From: Trogon surrucura
Lineage: Eukaryota > Chordata > Aves > Trogoniformes > Trogonidae
Assembly (NCBI GenBank): GCA_020746105.1
Contig: CM036619.1
Span: 3,621,395 to 3,685,394 of the forward strand
Direction: 5' to 3'
DNA: 64,000 bases
A model generated the notes under the pieces. The model saw only the letters and a program-made list of their open reading frames with translations. It searched no databases and was not told where the DNA came from. The position numbers were made by a program, and so were the translations under genes. Positions 12,595-23,007 of this stretch are shown in pieces (the first letter of the stretch is position 1; every line of letters begins with the position of its first letter).

Positions 12595-14830
12595 GCACAG
12601 AAAGCAAGGCTGGAAGAAACCTCAAGGGTCAACTAGCCCTCCTTTCTGAAAGAAGGCAGCATAAACTCTGCTGCATCATTTTATAATGAAAGTCTTCCTA
12701 ACCACTTCTCTAGGTGCCATGAAATCCAGATCATCTTAGTGAAACCTTCTTCCATGCACCTTCACCTTCCCCACGAGACTTTATTTCTTTGCTTAGGGCT
12801 TGGTAAAATTGAATTGTCTTGGAATGTCATCTCAGTCACTGAAGTACAGGCATTTAGGACTGTTTGAGATACCCTGAGGTGTCCAAGGATCCACATGACA
12901 CAGAAGCCACAGAAGACTCATACACTTCTGTAAAGGGTGTGGAGTCCAGGCAAAACACCGTAGGCAATCTCAAGTGGTATGAGGGATGCCAAATGCTTTA
13001 CAAGGATCACTGAGTGGTAACTATAGTGTCTAACCTAAACCTCCTTTGTCACTCTTTGAGAAGCCTTGTCCCATCCACAGCTGATATGGATGCAGCTTTT
13101 GGCCTTTCTGAAGACTTGAAGCATTACTCCAGATGAAAAATACCCGTGGCTTTCATTATAATCATCGGAGATCTGGCTCAGATGGCTGAGGGAGCCTTCA
13201 GCTGATCAGAGAGTACAAATCTACTTTAGGTTGACATCCTTTCTCCATGCTCTCTCAATTGTGTGGTCTTGTCATCTTTTGAATAGAACAGAAACAGAAG
13301 GTAAGTGAGCACGAAGACTTCTATGCATAGCATCTAAATGCCATAACATCAGACAAAGTCTCTTCTCCAAGAAACTTACTTCCTTCTGCCAGTTGTGGTC
13401 AAAACTGAAGGATGGTTTCACATGTCTACCAAGTATATCATTCTTCTTGAAACATTTCTCTAGTCCTTTTCTTTTTTAACTCTATAACTCTAAACTCGTA
13501 TTCAGCTTGCGAGTCAGTAGTCTAGAACCTCTGCTACAGAACGACTGCCTAGTCTACCATTTCTCATCCATACCAAAAAACATGGTTATTCACATTTAAG
13601 AATAGAAATATGCATTTGCCCTTATTGAATTGCAGTAAAATTTTTTTGAGACTGTAAGTCCAGTTTATTAAAGTACTTTTGGCAAGTTCATGCTAATCAT
13701 GTCTTCCACCATGTCCTCCTTGTAGACCTGCCCATCATAGAGACAGCTACAAATCAGGTAAGCATATCTTTTACTTTATGCTCTAACTCACTATGCCTTG
13801 AAGACTGGTACATCCCTGACACTTCAGTGGGAGATTCCTATGCCAATAATCTATTGATAATCACACTGCCAACACAGTATTTCAACCAGTTACATGCCTA
13901 CATCAGAGTAGCTCTGTTAAAAGTATACCGTGAGAAATAGTGTCAAATGCCTTCCTAAATCTAATACACATGGTATCTATTGCTTTTTCACATCTGCAAA
14001 GCTTTTACACTGTCACAGTACAATTTTAGATGGTTTGGCACAATTTTGTCTTGACAAATTTATTTTGGCTGCATCTTATCCTTTTGTTATCCTCTAAGTG
14101 CTTATAGATAGTTCTATTGATTATTTGTGCCTGTACTATTCCAGGAACTGAAGTTAAGCTGTCTGGTCTGGAGTTCCTTAGGATTTCTCTTCTTCCCTCT
14201 GACTTTTAAAGAGAAATATTCAGATTTTCTTCTGCCAGTTGTCTAGGAACTCATTTGTATTTCAGAAATTCTCTGAAATGTCCACTAAGTAATCTGGAGA
14301 TACTTCACCTTTCAGCCTAAGTTCCCTGTTATGAAATTCATAAGACCTAAAAGATTTGAAAGCTATGTTTTCTAACGGTGGTAAATTCTGTGGGGTTTGT
14401 TTGTTTGTTTCCATTTCTTGCTCTCAAATTTCATTTGCAAAGATAACTATGGTGTGGGTTGTTTTTCTTTCTTTCTTCAAGCAGAAGGTATGGTACAATT
14501 TCTTTTTAATTCTGTTTACCTTCGGAACTAAAAAAATCTTTTTCTCAATTTGACTTGACCTTGTATTTTACAAGGAGAAAAATATAACCTATTCACGAAT
14601 TTCAGAGTATTCTCTTTATTTCTTTGCTGATGTTTGTGTTCTCACCAGAGAAAAGTTTCTGCCGAGTTAATGTAAGAAACAGTTTGCTGTACAGAGGTCA
14701 GCAAATGTGTAGTACGTAAAAGTCTTAAGTATTTCTTTAGCATTTCCCCATTTTCCAGAAATTACTTTTCTGAAGTCTTGAATCTTTTATATAAAAGACT
14801 GTTTTTCTGGGGAAATTTTCAGAAATATCT
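12595..14830 (-). mobile_element. Ancient CR1/L3-like LINE remnant
   Basis: Heavily decayed but collinear with the CR1 at 3481-6050. In rising coordinates I see a degraded 3' end ('ctggaagaaacctcaagg', 12610), a match to the post-RT region ('catttgcccttattgaatt', 13613), the region after motif B ('tccctgacacttcagtggga', 13812), the motif A region ('gtgagaaatagtgtcaaatg', 13930), the conserved upstream RT block ('aactgaagttaagctgtctg', 14145) and a match to the pre-RT segment near 14770. No frame is open. Divergence is far greater than in the other CR1s here, consistent with an L3-type element predating birds. The ends are approximate and 12595-13600 is the weakest part. Confidence 0.6.
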
Positions 14831-15436
14831 CAAGTGTTTCAATGTCTGTAGGTCTATTATTTGTCATTTCATCTTGTTTTGTAAACAATTACAGACTTCT
14901 CTGAGCCACAGAACCGACTTTGAGTTGCATCGATCTTCCAGTTCCTAATAGTAAACAGTCTTGAAAAGCCACACTTAACAGGTAATTTATGTGGGGTTAT
15001 TAAAAATTCAGATATGTAGTGCTTTACTTCTCAAGGTAAGTTGTAGAACTTCCACCACCATGGGCAAAGGGAACATTTACAGACTTCAGTGTGTTAAATA
15101 TACGTCCTTTCTTGATATCTACTTTGCATTTATAATAAGATTAAACTCATCATATTACTCTATTCTCCCTTGTCCTACTTCCACCCTCCTTGTTTGCAGT
15201 CTACAGATATTTGCAAGTAGTTCTGAAGTGAAACTGTTAAAGCTAGGTTCAGTCTAGTTGTGTTTTCTAGGTCACTGAAAACTGGAAAGGCAGTGTGGGT
15301 CTGGGTGGTCTCCTGTATAAGCTCCCTGTAGCACTTAAGCTTTCCTCCTACCGCTCAGATCAACAACGTGAAAATAAAAGCTGAAGCATTGAGGTACTCT
15401 TCCGTTTGAGTTCTGAGACTTCATAGGTCAGAGAAC
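14831..15436. other. Unassigned sequence between two LINE remnants
   Basis: No gene recognised. The reading frame at 14991-15257 has no identifiable domain or coding bias. The left part could still belong to the ancient LINE, but I cannot follow it. Confidence 0.4.
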
Positions 15437-15695
15437 ACAGAGTCACAGAATGGGTTTGGTTGGAATGGACCTTAAAGATCATCTAGTTCTGACCTCCCCC
15501 TGCCTTGGGCAGGGACACCTCCCACTAGACCAGGTTGCTCAAAGCCCCACCCAACCTGGCCTTGAACACTTCCAGGGAAGGCATTTCCACAACTTCTCTG
15601 GGGAACCTGTTCCAGTGTCTCACCACCCTCACAGTAGAGTTTCTTCCTAGTATCTCTTCTAAATCTACCTCCTTCTGTTTGAGGCTTCTACCACT
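15437..15695 (-). mobile_element. CR1 3' end fragment
   Basis: The 3' terminus is at about 15437 ('gagtcacagaatg' on the plus strand). It includes the 3' untranslated block and the C-terminal codons of ORF2; the minus-strand translation contains [20 protein letters not shown] followed by EVFKARLGGALSNLV. It is truncated at about 15695, within the last 80 codons. Confidence 0.92.
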
Positions 15696-18600
15696 TTTGA
15701 TGAAGATGTAGTGAAAAAAGAAATAACAGTATAATTTTGTGGCGCCCACCAAACATTTGGGTGCAAGCTGGATTTCAAGTGAAAGGACCTCCCCAGCAAA
15801 ACCACAGCCTGTGAACCTGTTCACAAGTTTGCTATGACCAGGCTGAAATTTGCTTACAAAAGATTCAGTGATGTTGTGGAAACTACAGCTGTAATCTTCC
15901 ACTGCCATGGGTACAGGGTATGTAATTAGTTGCTAAAAATAATTGCAATCTTGCAAGAAGCTGGGAATGTAAAATGTGCTAGTATCCAGCCTTGTCTGAC
16001 ACAATACCATTAATAAGATGCATAATCTCTTCCTCAGGAATGCAGGCAGAGCACATGTGAGTTGTAGTGTGAACAGTGGGTTATTAAATCAAGAGGTTTT
16101 GGCAGAAAAGATAAGTACAGGAATATAGATTTGTGCACACAGGGAAATTCCTGTATTAATAAAACTTTTATTTTTAATTGAATTCTCTCTGCCAATTCAA
16201 TTTCCTTTCTCCTTTCTTCTCACTGGATTCCTGTCTTCCCCCCCAAAAAAATCCATCTTATTTCAAAGCATCAAAAATGATGATGACCAATGGGAAAAAA
16301 AATATATTTCCTTCCCAGATTTACAACCTTTTGTAAGAAAGCTAGGAATAATATCTGGCAAAACAAAGTGCAAGCGAGGAGCCGTGTGCATTTGCTGGGA
16401 GCACACACAGAGACTGTGTAGAGCTGGACTCAGGGAAGAACTTTAAGCAAAAGAAGCAGGTGAAAAGTGAGCAGTAGAAAGAAATTATGATGCCAAAGGA
16501 TGAATTTTCAAGGATATGTCTGGGAATTTGTTGTTGAATTTCCATTAAAGTTAAATACTGTACTGGTGCAAACCCTGTCTGAGGATCACTTGGTTTAAGG
16601 AGAAGGAATCAGTGGTCTACACAGAAATTCAGGGAAGGGCAATATTCTCCCATAAAACACAGGGAACGAATACTTATGAAGTACAGGAATGGATAGAAAT
16701 AGCTTTTCAGGTGAGAAGAATTGTGCATTAGATTCGTGGCAGTTGTACACATGAAGTGAAACAGTAAAGCAAGCAATAAAAGCATTTTAATATTTCTAGA
16801 AAAAGCAAGGATATATTACAATAGTGATATCATCAGCTAGTATAAATCAGCATACATACATTTGAGTTAAATTGATAAGTATTGGCAGGAGTATCTGCGT
16901 TCCTTTAACAAAACAGTTTTCACACTTAACTCTGACCATCCTTTTCAAGAGGCATTGACGCCGTCTTACCATGGAGAGCACTATTCGTAGAAATTCACAA
17001 TATTTGCAAATTTTGTGGGTGGTGGCATAGTTAAAAACCGGATTGGGATGAAGAAGAATCTCTGCTGGCTTAATCAATTGACTTCTTGATAAAATACAGA
17101 AGAAAAACTCTGACTGCACCCAAACAAGAAGAGCAGCATAAAATTAGAAGGATGTGAACATACATACAAGCAAGCCTATACAAACTGTTACTGTTTAAAT
17201 TGCCAGGGGTTTGCATATGTGGTTTGGGAACTTCCCTTAACAGTTCTGCAAATACTGGGATAATTGACATCACTGTGAGGTTTTCCCTGATTTCTAGACC
17301 CAGCGATTTCCCAGTCTCCTTGCAGCATTGAATACAATTTCAAAGGCCCTTTCCATCTTTGTGCAACTATTGTTAAAGCTATCAAAATGGACCAGCACTT
17401 TGGATGAAGTCTTGGAGCAACTGAAATCAGTCAGAAAATTTCCATTGACTTCAGCAGGGTCAAAATTTCATTTTCAGCATTCATCTTCCATTCTCTTAGA
17501 GAAAAGCTATTTTTAAAGCCTCCCTGCCACGCTTTGTGCCTATTTATAAAGCAAAGATGTCAAAGTGTACCTCTTCGTTCCTTTTAGACATGTAGCCATT
17601 GGGTTATTTTGCCTGGCAAAGGTCTTCTCAGTCAGGACACTCAAGGCTATGGTTTCATTAATAAGGGTGAACCAGCAATCAAGAGGTCAGCACCCAGCGG
17701 GTTTTGAAAACCCTCAATCCTCCAAAGCAGAACATATCCCAGTAGGATAGGAGGGCATCCTGCCTTTAGCTCCCTTCTATGATTTTTAGCTCTTTTGTAA
17801 AGAATGACTTTATTTTTAGAGGTTGGGGATTGAATGTAGATATCAGCAGGTCTCCAGCTGGTTTATCCAAGGTCTCAGACCCGTTCCGATGATGACTGGT
17901 TATAAAAGAAGATGTTGGTGGGCATCGTTAGAATTGCCCCCTACATATCAATAGCCAATTAGGACGCATAACTCAGTTTGATCCACTGCATACAGGGAAA
18001 GAGTAAATGGCTTTATATGAATAAATCAGTTAAAGAGAATTATTTCTCCCTCTTAAGAAATTACAAATGCTTCTATCAAGTGCCATTATGGGCTGTAGCA
18101 GAAATAAAATCTGACATTTGTCTCTAGAGGCTTTTACATTAAAGAATGATTTTTACAATTACATTCTCCAAACATTTAGTTCATTAATGGCACAAAAAGA
18201 GGCATAAGGGCAGCAGTCAGCAAAGAAATGAGGCTCATTCTCATGCACGAGAAAATTAAAGGGGTACTTAAGAAAATTCAGGAACTAGGACAAGTTATAT
18301 CCCAATCTTCAAGACTCTAGATGTAACGTTTTTAAATTAAATTATCACCTTCCCATAGTAAATAACAGTATCTGATACATTTGTAAAGAAGAGAAGAAAA
18401 CTTCTAGAAAATGTTAGATTCACAAGTAATTGGAACTTTAAAAGTGTTTATTGTAGACAAAATATCATATTTAGGCTACTTTTGGATGTCTTTTGACACT
18501 TTCATGTGAACTGTGTGAAACTAATCATGGTTCAAAAAAAGGATCCTGCACCAAAAGAGTGATCGCTGATTTAGTCTAATGGTTCTGATTCTATTTTATT

Positions 18601-20049
18601 AATATCTCATTCACAGCAGAATAAAGGTTACTGTTTGGTTTATTTCTATTCAAAAGATGAAATTGTTTTTCCTTATTCCATCTGAATTAATCTGACCTAC
18701 CTTTGGAATGCCTACAGGAGTGGATCAGAGCAGTGCCATCCTCCACCATGTTGTAAATCATCAGTAACAAGGATTGTAGCACATCAGCCTTCCTTCAGAT
18801 TTGCAGGACAGGAAAAAAGAAACAAACCTTCCCAGGAGTGCTCTGGAAAGAGGTACAAATTTCTCCTGTTGCTTGACTCAGAGTCTTTGTAGTGCTGGTG
18901 GGGCTCCCGCTTGATAAGGGGGTGGAGAAAAAGTGGTCGAAGACTCCACAGACTGGAGACCCAGCAACAGAACGGCTGTTGGCATCTGTTGTTCAGGGAG
19001 GGTTGATCTGAATATATTCAAATTATCTGCATGCATCCTCTCAAAACTTCCTCTCAGAACATATTAAAACCTTGGTCAGCATCTTTAGTTTTTTCCCTTT
19101 GTAATCTTGTCAATAAATGCTTTTTTTTTTTTCCTACATTTACTTAAAATATGAACCTTATTATTTCAGAAGTATATTTTTTCTGTGTTGCAGCTGAAGA
19201 CTTACAGACTTTCTTATTGGAACAAGAAGCTTCTATGGGTGTCATCCTCACAGTTACTGGGGACAAACCCAACACATTAATATCTTAAATGCATTTGCTG
19301 ATTCCAAGGCCTCTACCAGCGCACCTCCAGGAATAAGCACAAGGGGTCAGCAGACCTTGTAATGAATACTCATCATTGAATAACACTTCATCTTTGCTGC
19401 TCTCTAATTAGCACTAAAATAGCACTCAGAAAAGATCGGTTTTACATAAAAAAAGAATTCCTGATAGAGATTGGCATTTATAATTAATAGCTGGCTAGCT
19501 CAAGTGCTAGCTCTTTATTTTTAAGTGCTCCATTATTAAATTTCTCCTGGATTTCATTGTAATAACACTGATCACAAAGAGACCATTCATCTTTGATTCA
19601 AAGAGATGTTGTCAATGACGGCAAGGAAAGATTTGACCTACATAAGAACATAAGGGCAAGGGCACACTTTAGCACTTGGACATATGGAGTTACAGGAGAC
19701 TTGTTCATCATGATAACAGCACTCATACAGTTGACATAAAGGAGATGCTCAAACTTCCCTTCCTACAGAAGCCTCTCCTGACTTAATAGTGTTGCAGTGG
19801 AACTATCTCAAGGCCTGTGCTGTCTCATTTCTATCTAAGCATTTTAGTTTAAGGAAGCAGTGAGGTATTTTGTATGAAGAAAAGCCCAGAAGAACTGGGT
19901 CTTCGATCTACAAATCGTTGGATAGCAGTGAAGGAATTAGCTAGTCCCCCACCCTGTTAATGACCATCCACCAAGTTCTACAGATTGCTTACACTTGGTG
20001 AGTCAATTGATTTTGATCTCCTCAAATGGTGAGATGGTGCATTAGAACA
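15696..20049. other. Single-copy DNA, possible conserved non-coding blocks
   Basis: No gene is supported. Two stretches, about 18030-18260 and 19390-19620, are AT-rich and rich in homeodomain-type TAAT/ATTA words without repeat signatures. They would be candidates for conserved non-coding elements. A short segment at 17421-17470 ('tccattgacttcagcagggt') resembles fragments of old amniote repeats. A 12-T run occurs near 19120. Confidence 0.4.
17421..17470. repeat. Possible fragment of an old amniote interspersed repeat
   Basis: Contains the phrase 'ccattgacttcagcagggtc', which recurs in ancient sauropsid palindromic repeats built around 'ccattgacttcaatggg'. It is too short for a firm family call. 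Confidence 0.3.
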
Positions 20050-20423
20050 ACGAGGCTGGTGAAGGGACAAGAGGGAAAGTCTGATAAGGAGAGGCTGAGG
20101 GAGCTGGGGATGTTTAGCCTGGGGAAGAGGAGACTCAGGGGGGACCTTGTTGCTCTCTAAAACTCCCTGAAGGGAGGGTGTAGTCAGGTGAGGGTCGGGC
20201 TCTTCTCCCAGGCAACCAGTGACAGGACTAGAGGACACAGCCTGAAACTGCGTCAGGGGAGGTTCAGCTTGGATCTCAGGCAGCCCTTCCTCACGGAGAG
20301 GGTGCTCAGGCACTGGGATGTTCTGCCCAGGGAAGTGGTGGAGTCATCGTCCCTGGAGGTGTTTAAGGAGAGGCTGGATGTGGCACTTAGTGCCATGGTC
20401 TAGCTGTTCTGATGGTGTTGGGT
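20050..20423 (+). mobile_element. CR1 LINE fragment, left part (split by a retrovirus)
   Basis: This covers the C-terminal part of ORF2 ('ctgagggagctggggatgtt' onward) up to the stop after [13 protein letters not shown] at about 20403, plus the first bases of the 3' untranslated region. It stops abruptly at 20423, where the retroviral LTR begins, and resumes at 23014. It is more GC-rich than the other CR1s, and its wording differs (for example [20 protein letters not shown]), marking a distinct subfamily. Confidence 0.9.
20418..20423. repeat. Target-site duplication, left copy (TTGGGT)
   Basis: TTGGGT lies directly before the left LTR and again directly after the right LTR (23008-23013). A 6-bp duplication is what alpha- and betaretroviral integrases typically produce. 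Confidence 0.9.
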
Positions 20424-20825
20424 TGAAGAGGGGTCCCTTCGGAGAGCCGGCCAAGTTAACGATCATCACACCAATATGGCTACAGATCGTCCTCCCTTTA
20501 TTGCTCCGGACAGCTCAATATATACAGTTAAGCAGTGTCCCCGCGCCTGCCCCTTAACAGAGTTGGTCAGTTACAGGTTTACATGCGCCAGCGTTTTATT
20601 GGGTAGTGCCATTCCACTATGCAAGCGGCTCTCGCCCCCCCTTCTCCCCCCGGGGCCAGCACCTCCCGCCAAGCATCTCGCAAAGCTCTCACAAAACAGA
20701 TAAAACCTCCTCCTCCCCGTGTTCCAAGGCAGCTTCAAGGACAGAGCCTTTGTTTAGGCCTAAGCTGGGTTGTCCAATCCTTTAAAGGGATACTGCGCCC
20801 CTGCTCCACAAGAAATTCCTCTACA
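20424..20825 (-). repeat. 3' LTR of the endogenous retrovirus
   Basis: On the minus strand it begins TGTAGAGG and ends CCTCTTCA. A TATA-like TATATATTG lies at about 20517-20525 and an AATAAA at 20497-20502, close to each other, suggesting a short R region with the polyadenylation signal near the U3/R boundary. It is nearly identical to the LTR at 22606-23007. Confidence 0.93.
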
Positions 20826-20950
20826 TATCCCCCTTTTTCTTTTTGGACAACCCAGGCTTCATCCGCTAGCTTGCTTATAATTTTCTTGATTGTACTTATC
20901 AAACAACTAAACATAACTAAGCCTGTAACAATTAAAACTGCAATAACCAA
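20735..20950 (-). pseudogene. Env transmembrane-subunit C-terminal tail (remnant)
   Basis: The minus-strand frame contains a hydrophobic segment (VIAVLIVTGLVMFSCLI) followed by a basic stretch (STIKKIISKLADEAW) and then codons that overlap the polypurine tract (QKEKGG) before running about 90 nt into the LTR to a stop at 20735. A membrane anchor plus short cytoplasmic tail overlapping the polypurine tract is the usual 3' end of a retroviral env gene. The upstream ectodomain is missing or unreadable. The first codon of the frame is not ATG; it is a continuation of decayed coding sequence. Confidence 0.7.
20829..20844 (-). other. Polypurine tract of the endogenous retrovirus
   Basis: On the minus strand AAAAAGAAAAAGGGGG lies three bases before the 3' LTR. 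It is the primer site for plus-strand DNA synthesis and fixes the element's orientation. Confidence 0.88.
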
Positions 20951-21128
20951 AAATACCTTAACTAAACTCTTAATTCATCCTGTCAAAGTTCTCACACCCA
21001 TCACCCTAAATCATACTTTGATCCTTAATCACACACTTCTAACAAAGCAAAAGGCAGCTGGTTTCCCTGCCTTGCTTTTAGCTAAAGAAAGATCACTCTG
21101 CTGGTTAGTACATAAACCTTAACACCTA

Positions 21129-21412
21129 CTATGTGGCTTTGATTACACAACCAATATAAGCTTCATTGTTAGTCACACAAAGAGGATACATATTAATACA
21201 ACAGGTAACATTGAGAACAGTCACATTTTCCCACAATTGCTCTACCATCAGCTGTAAGCATCTTCTGCCAGTCCAGTCCATATCATCGTTGGTAATCGGT
21301 ACCTCAGGGTCCCATCACGTCACTGGGCAAACAAAGGGATTCAACGGGCAGGCCCAGTGCACGTTCGTGTTGCTGCTGCGCTGTTGAAGTGACAGGATGC
21401 TGCACAGCCACA
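21129..21412 (-). pseudogene. Env surface-subunit-like fragment
   Basis: A minus-strand frame runs through this segment with a single in-frame TGA and ends at TAG (21129-21131). It is rich in cysteine and has N-glycosylation sequons (NVT occurs twice), with the text MVEQLWENVTVLNVTCCINM and then YPLCVTNNEAYIGC. That composition fits a surface glycoprotein segment. Assignment to Env rests on position, upstream of the membrane tail, and composition, not on an alignment. Confidence 0.5.
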
Positions 21413-21535
21413 TCATGCAGGATCATGCGGTTCCCAGGTCCTTTGTCCGTTATTAATAATAACAGGACACGCAATCGAACTGGCTGCTTCCCAATCTCCC
21501 TCTGTTATAGTGTCTCTGATGACACCGCTCCATCA
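21412..21535 (-). pseudogene. Gag capsid N-terminal-like fragment
   Basis: The minus-strand frame reads WSGVIRDTITEGDWEAASSI and then ACPVIINNGQRTWEPHDP before an in-frame TGA. The pattern of an aromatic-rich start followed by WEP fits the N-terminal part of class II retroviral capsid. The deletion that removed the rest of gag, pro, pol and the 5' part of env probably has its breakpoint near 21400-21415, where the env-like frame begins. Confidence 0.5.
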
Positions 21536-21584
21536 CTGTTGCAAAGGATCCTTTATGGTTCAAGCTTGAAAATCAGGCTTGAGT

Positions 21585-21712
21585 GAGGGAGCTGATGGTA
21601 ATGGGGGAGCTGAACTGGTTTAAGGGTTTCTTCTATTTCTTGCTGTCTAGTTGATAATTCAGCGAGTTTGTTCAGCATCTCTTTCAGGGGTTCATCCTGA
21701 TCTTCCTTCTTC
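21585..21712 (-). pseudogene. Gag matrix-capsid linker-like fragment
   Basis: The minus strand encodes a charged, heptad-like stretch (DEPLKEMLNKLAELSTRQQE) followed by proline and histidine residues (PVQLPHYHQLP). A short coiled-coil and proline-rich linker between matrix and capsid is common in class II gag. It is bounded on the matrix side by the homopolymer tract at 21716-21756. Confidence 0.4.
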
Positions 21713-21715
21713 CCA

Positions 21716-21719
21716 CCCC

Positions 21720-21756
<37 letters not shown>
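21716..21756. repeat. C12-T29 homopolymer block inside the provirus
   Basis: Twelve C are followed by 29 T on the plus strand, which is poly(A) then poly(G) in the sense of the provirus. It interrupts the gag-like coding text. Such a block is unusual inside retroviral coding sequence and is also a likely spot for sequencing or assembly length error. Confidence 0.9.
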
Positions 21757-21758
<2 letters not shown>

Positions 21759-21945
21759 TAGCTCAAGTATTACTTCAATCACGCTGTTATCACACAGGGA
21801 GAGCAGAATTTCCCAGGTCTGTTTTGATCATACTCTCCCGTTCACTCCCATGCACATCTGGTGTACAAGAAGCACCTTATCTTCATTCTCACGGTCAAGC
21901 TCTCAACATGAGCTGTACCTGGCTGGTCAGGGTCTCTTTTCATAA

Positions 21946-22425
21946 TTAGCAAGCAAGAGTTATGCACTTGTTTAGAAAAGAGCTCAGCTCAAGGACGAAA
22001 GTCTTAATTCTGCAACGCAGTGCAGTTTCTCCTTTTTCTTTTTTTTTTTTTTTTTTTTTTCTTCCACCCAGTCGGGACGAGCGGGGAGTTTCTTCCTTTG
22101 CCTTTTTCCTTTCCTGCCCTCCCCCCAACGCTTCGATCGCTGCCACAGCAACTTTCTTTTCTGCTCGCATGATTTCTAGAGTGCATATAATGGTTTTCCA
22201 AACTGTTCCTAGTTCTTTCACTTCCTTTCCTTCTTTTCCTCCCTCTAGAGTACAGTCCCACAAAAAGTCTCCTACTTCACGCCATTCCGTGGAACTAAAG
22301 ATTAATGGTGGGTCGTTCATTTTCTCCCGTTTCCGAGCCCATGGGGCTAATACATCTCGCTCCTTTACTTTTCCTCCTCTCTTAGAGAGTATACTAAGGA
22401 GGCGAGTTGCCGCGTCCGTTTCCAT
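21946..22425 (-). pseudogene. Gag matrix-like fragment
   Basis: The first ATG in the open frame is at 22425. The reading begins METDAATRLLSILSKRGGKV and later has TEWREVGDFLWDC, a helix pattern with a conserved W-R-V-G-D core that fits the matrix domain of betaretrovirus-like Gag. It then enters a poly-lysine run encoded by the A tract at 22031-22059 and continues in unlikely sequence to a stop at 21946, so it is probably frameshifted at the tract. The second residue is Glu, not Gly, so the usual N-terminal myristoylation signal is absent. The frame is open upstream of this ATG but contains no earlier ATG in frame. Confidence 0.6.
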
Positions 22426-22430
22426 CGCGG

Positions 22431-22440
22431 TCTTACCTTG
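22431..22440 (-). promoter_or_regulatory. Candidate retroviral major splice donor
   Basis: On the minus strand CAAG|GTAAGA is a near-perfect splice donor, about 150 nt downstream of the primer site and 10 nt upstream of the gag-like ATG. A leader donor used to make the spliced env message is expected in this place. Confidence 0.6.
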
Positions 22441-22585
22441 GCAGGGGCTTGATCGGCCACTCAAGCTCTGGTCTCCAGTGCCCTTTTGGTCACACCCGGA
22501 ACTCTCCTGCCTCCAGCTCTCCGGCTCCCAAATCGGCTCACGTCCGATGCTTCGGAGTCTTCCCGCATTTAAGCGTCCATAGAGG

Positions 22586-22603
22586 GTCCCTGTTCGGGCG
22601 CCA
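22586..22603 (-). other. Primer-binding site, tRNA-Lys type
   Basis: The 18 minus-strand bases TGGCGCCCGAACAGGGAC lie two bases inside the 5' LTR and are complementary to the 3' end of tRNA-Lys (UUU, 'Lys3'). It is the start site for minus-strand DNA synthesis and a lineage marker. Avian leukosis-type viruses use tRNA-Trp, so this element belongs to a different lineage. Confidence 0.9.
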
Positions 22604-22605
22604 GA

Positions 22606-23007
22606 TGAAGAGGGGTCCCTTCGGAGAGCCGGCCAAGTTAACGATCATCACACCAATATGGCTACAGATCGTCCTCCCTTTATTGCTCCGGACAGCTCAA
22701 TATATACAGTTCAGCAGTGTCCCCGCGCCTGCCCCTTAACAGAGTTGGTCAGTTACAGGTTTACACGCGCCAGCGTTTTATTGGGTAGTGCCATTCCACT
22801 ATGCAAGCGGCTCTCGCCCCCCCTTCTCCCCCCGGGGCCAGCACCTCCCGCCAAGCATCTCGCAAAGCTCTCACAAAACAGATAAAACCTCCTCCTCCCC
22901 GTGTTCCAAGGTAGCTTCAAGGACAGAGCCTTTGTTTAGGCCTAAGCTGGGTTGTCCAATCCTTTAAAGGGATACTGCGCCCCTGCTCCACAAGAAATTC
23001 CTCTACA
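22606..23007 (-). repeat. 5' LTR of the endogenous retrovirus
   Basis: It has the same length as the 3' LTR and about three differences from it. It carries the TATA-like TATATATTG at about 22699-22707 and AATAAA at 22679-22684, both on the minus strand. It would supply the promoter of the provirus. Confidence 0.93.

Larger units (their letters stand above)
20424..23007 (-). mobile_element. Internally deleted class II (betaretrovirus-like) endogenous retrovirus
   Basis: A 2,584-bp provirus is bounded by two 402-bp LTRs that begin TG and end CA and are flanked by a 6-bp duplication. Orientation is minus: the tRNA primer site touches the right LTR and the polypurine tract touches the left LTR. 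The LTRs differ at only about three positions (A/C near 20530, T/C near 20584, C/T near 20730), so insertion is recent on an evolutionary scale. Only about 1.8 kb of interior remains, with pieces resembling gag matrix, a gag linker, the start of capsid, an env surface segment and the env membrane tail. Protease and polymerase are absent. It could move only with proteins from another copy. Confidence 0.92.

Noticed and set aside
13738-13757. Splice-like borders around a short segment at 13725-13757
   Set aside because: It lies inside the ancient LINE remnant and is only about 30 bp long.
21129-22425. Lentivirus-like origin of the provirus because of the tRNA-Lys primer site and a few env-like words
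   Set aside because: The same primer type is used by betaretrovirus-like elements, the duplication is 6 bp, and the matrix-like pattern fits class II; short word matches in env are not evidence.
21962-22582. 206-codon plus-strand frame across the provirus
   Set aside because: It is antisense to the gag-like frame and leader, and part is poly-phenylalanine from the T tract.
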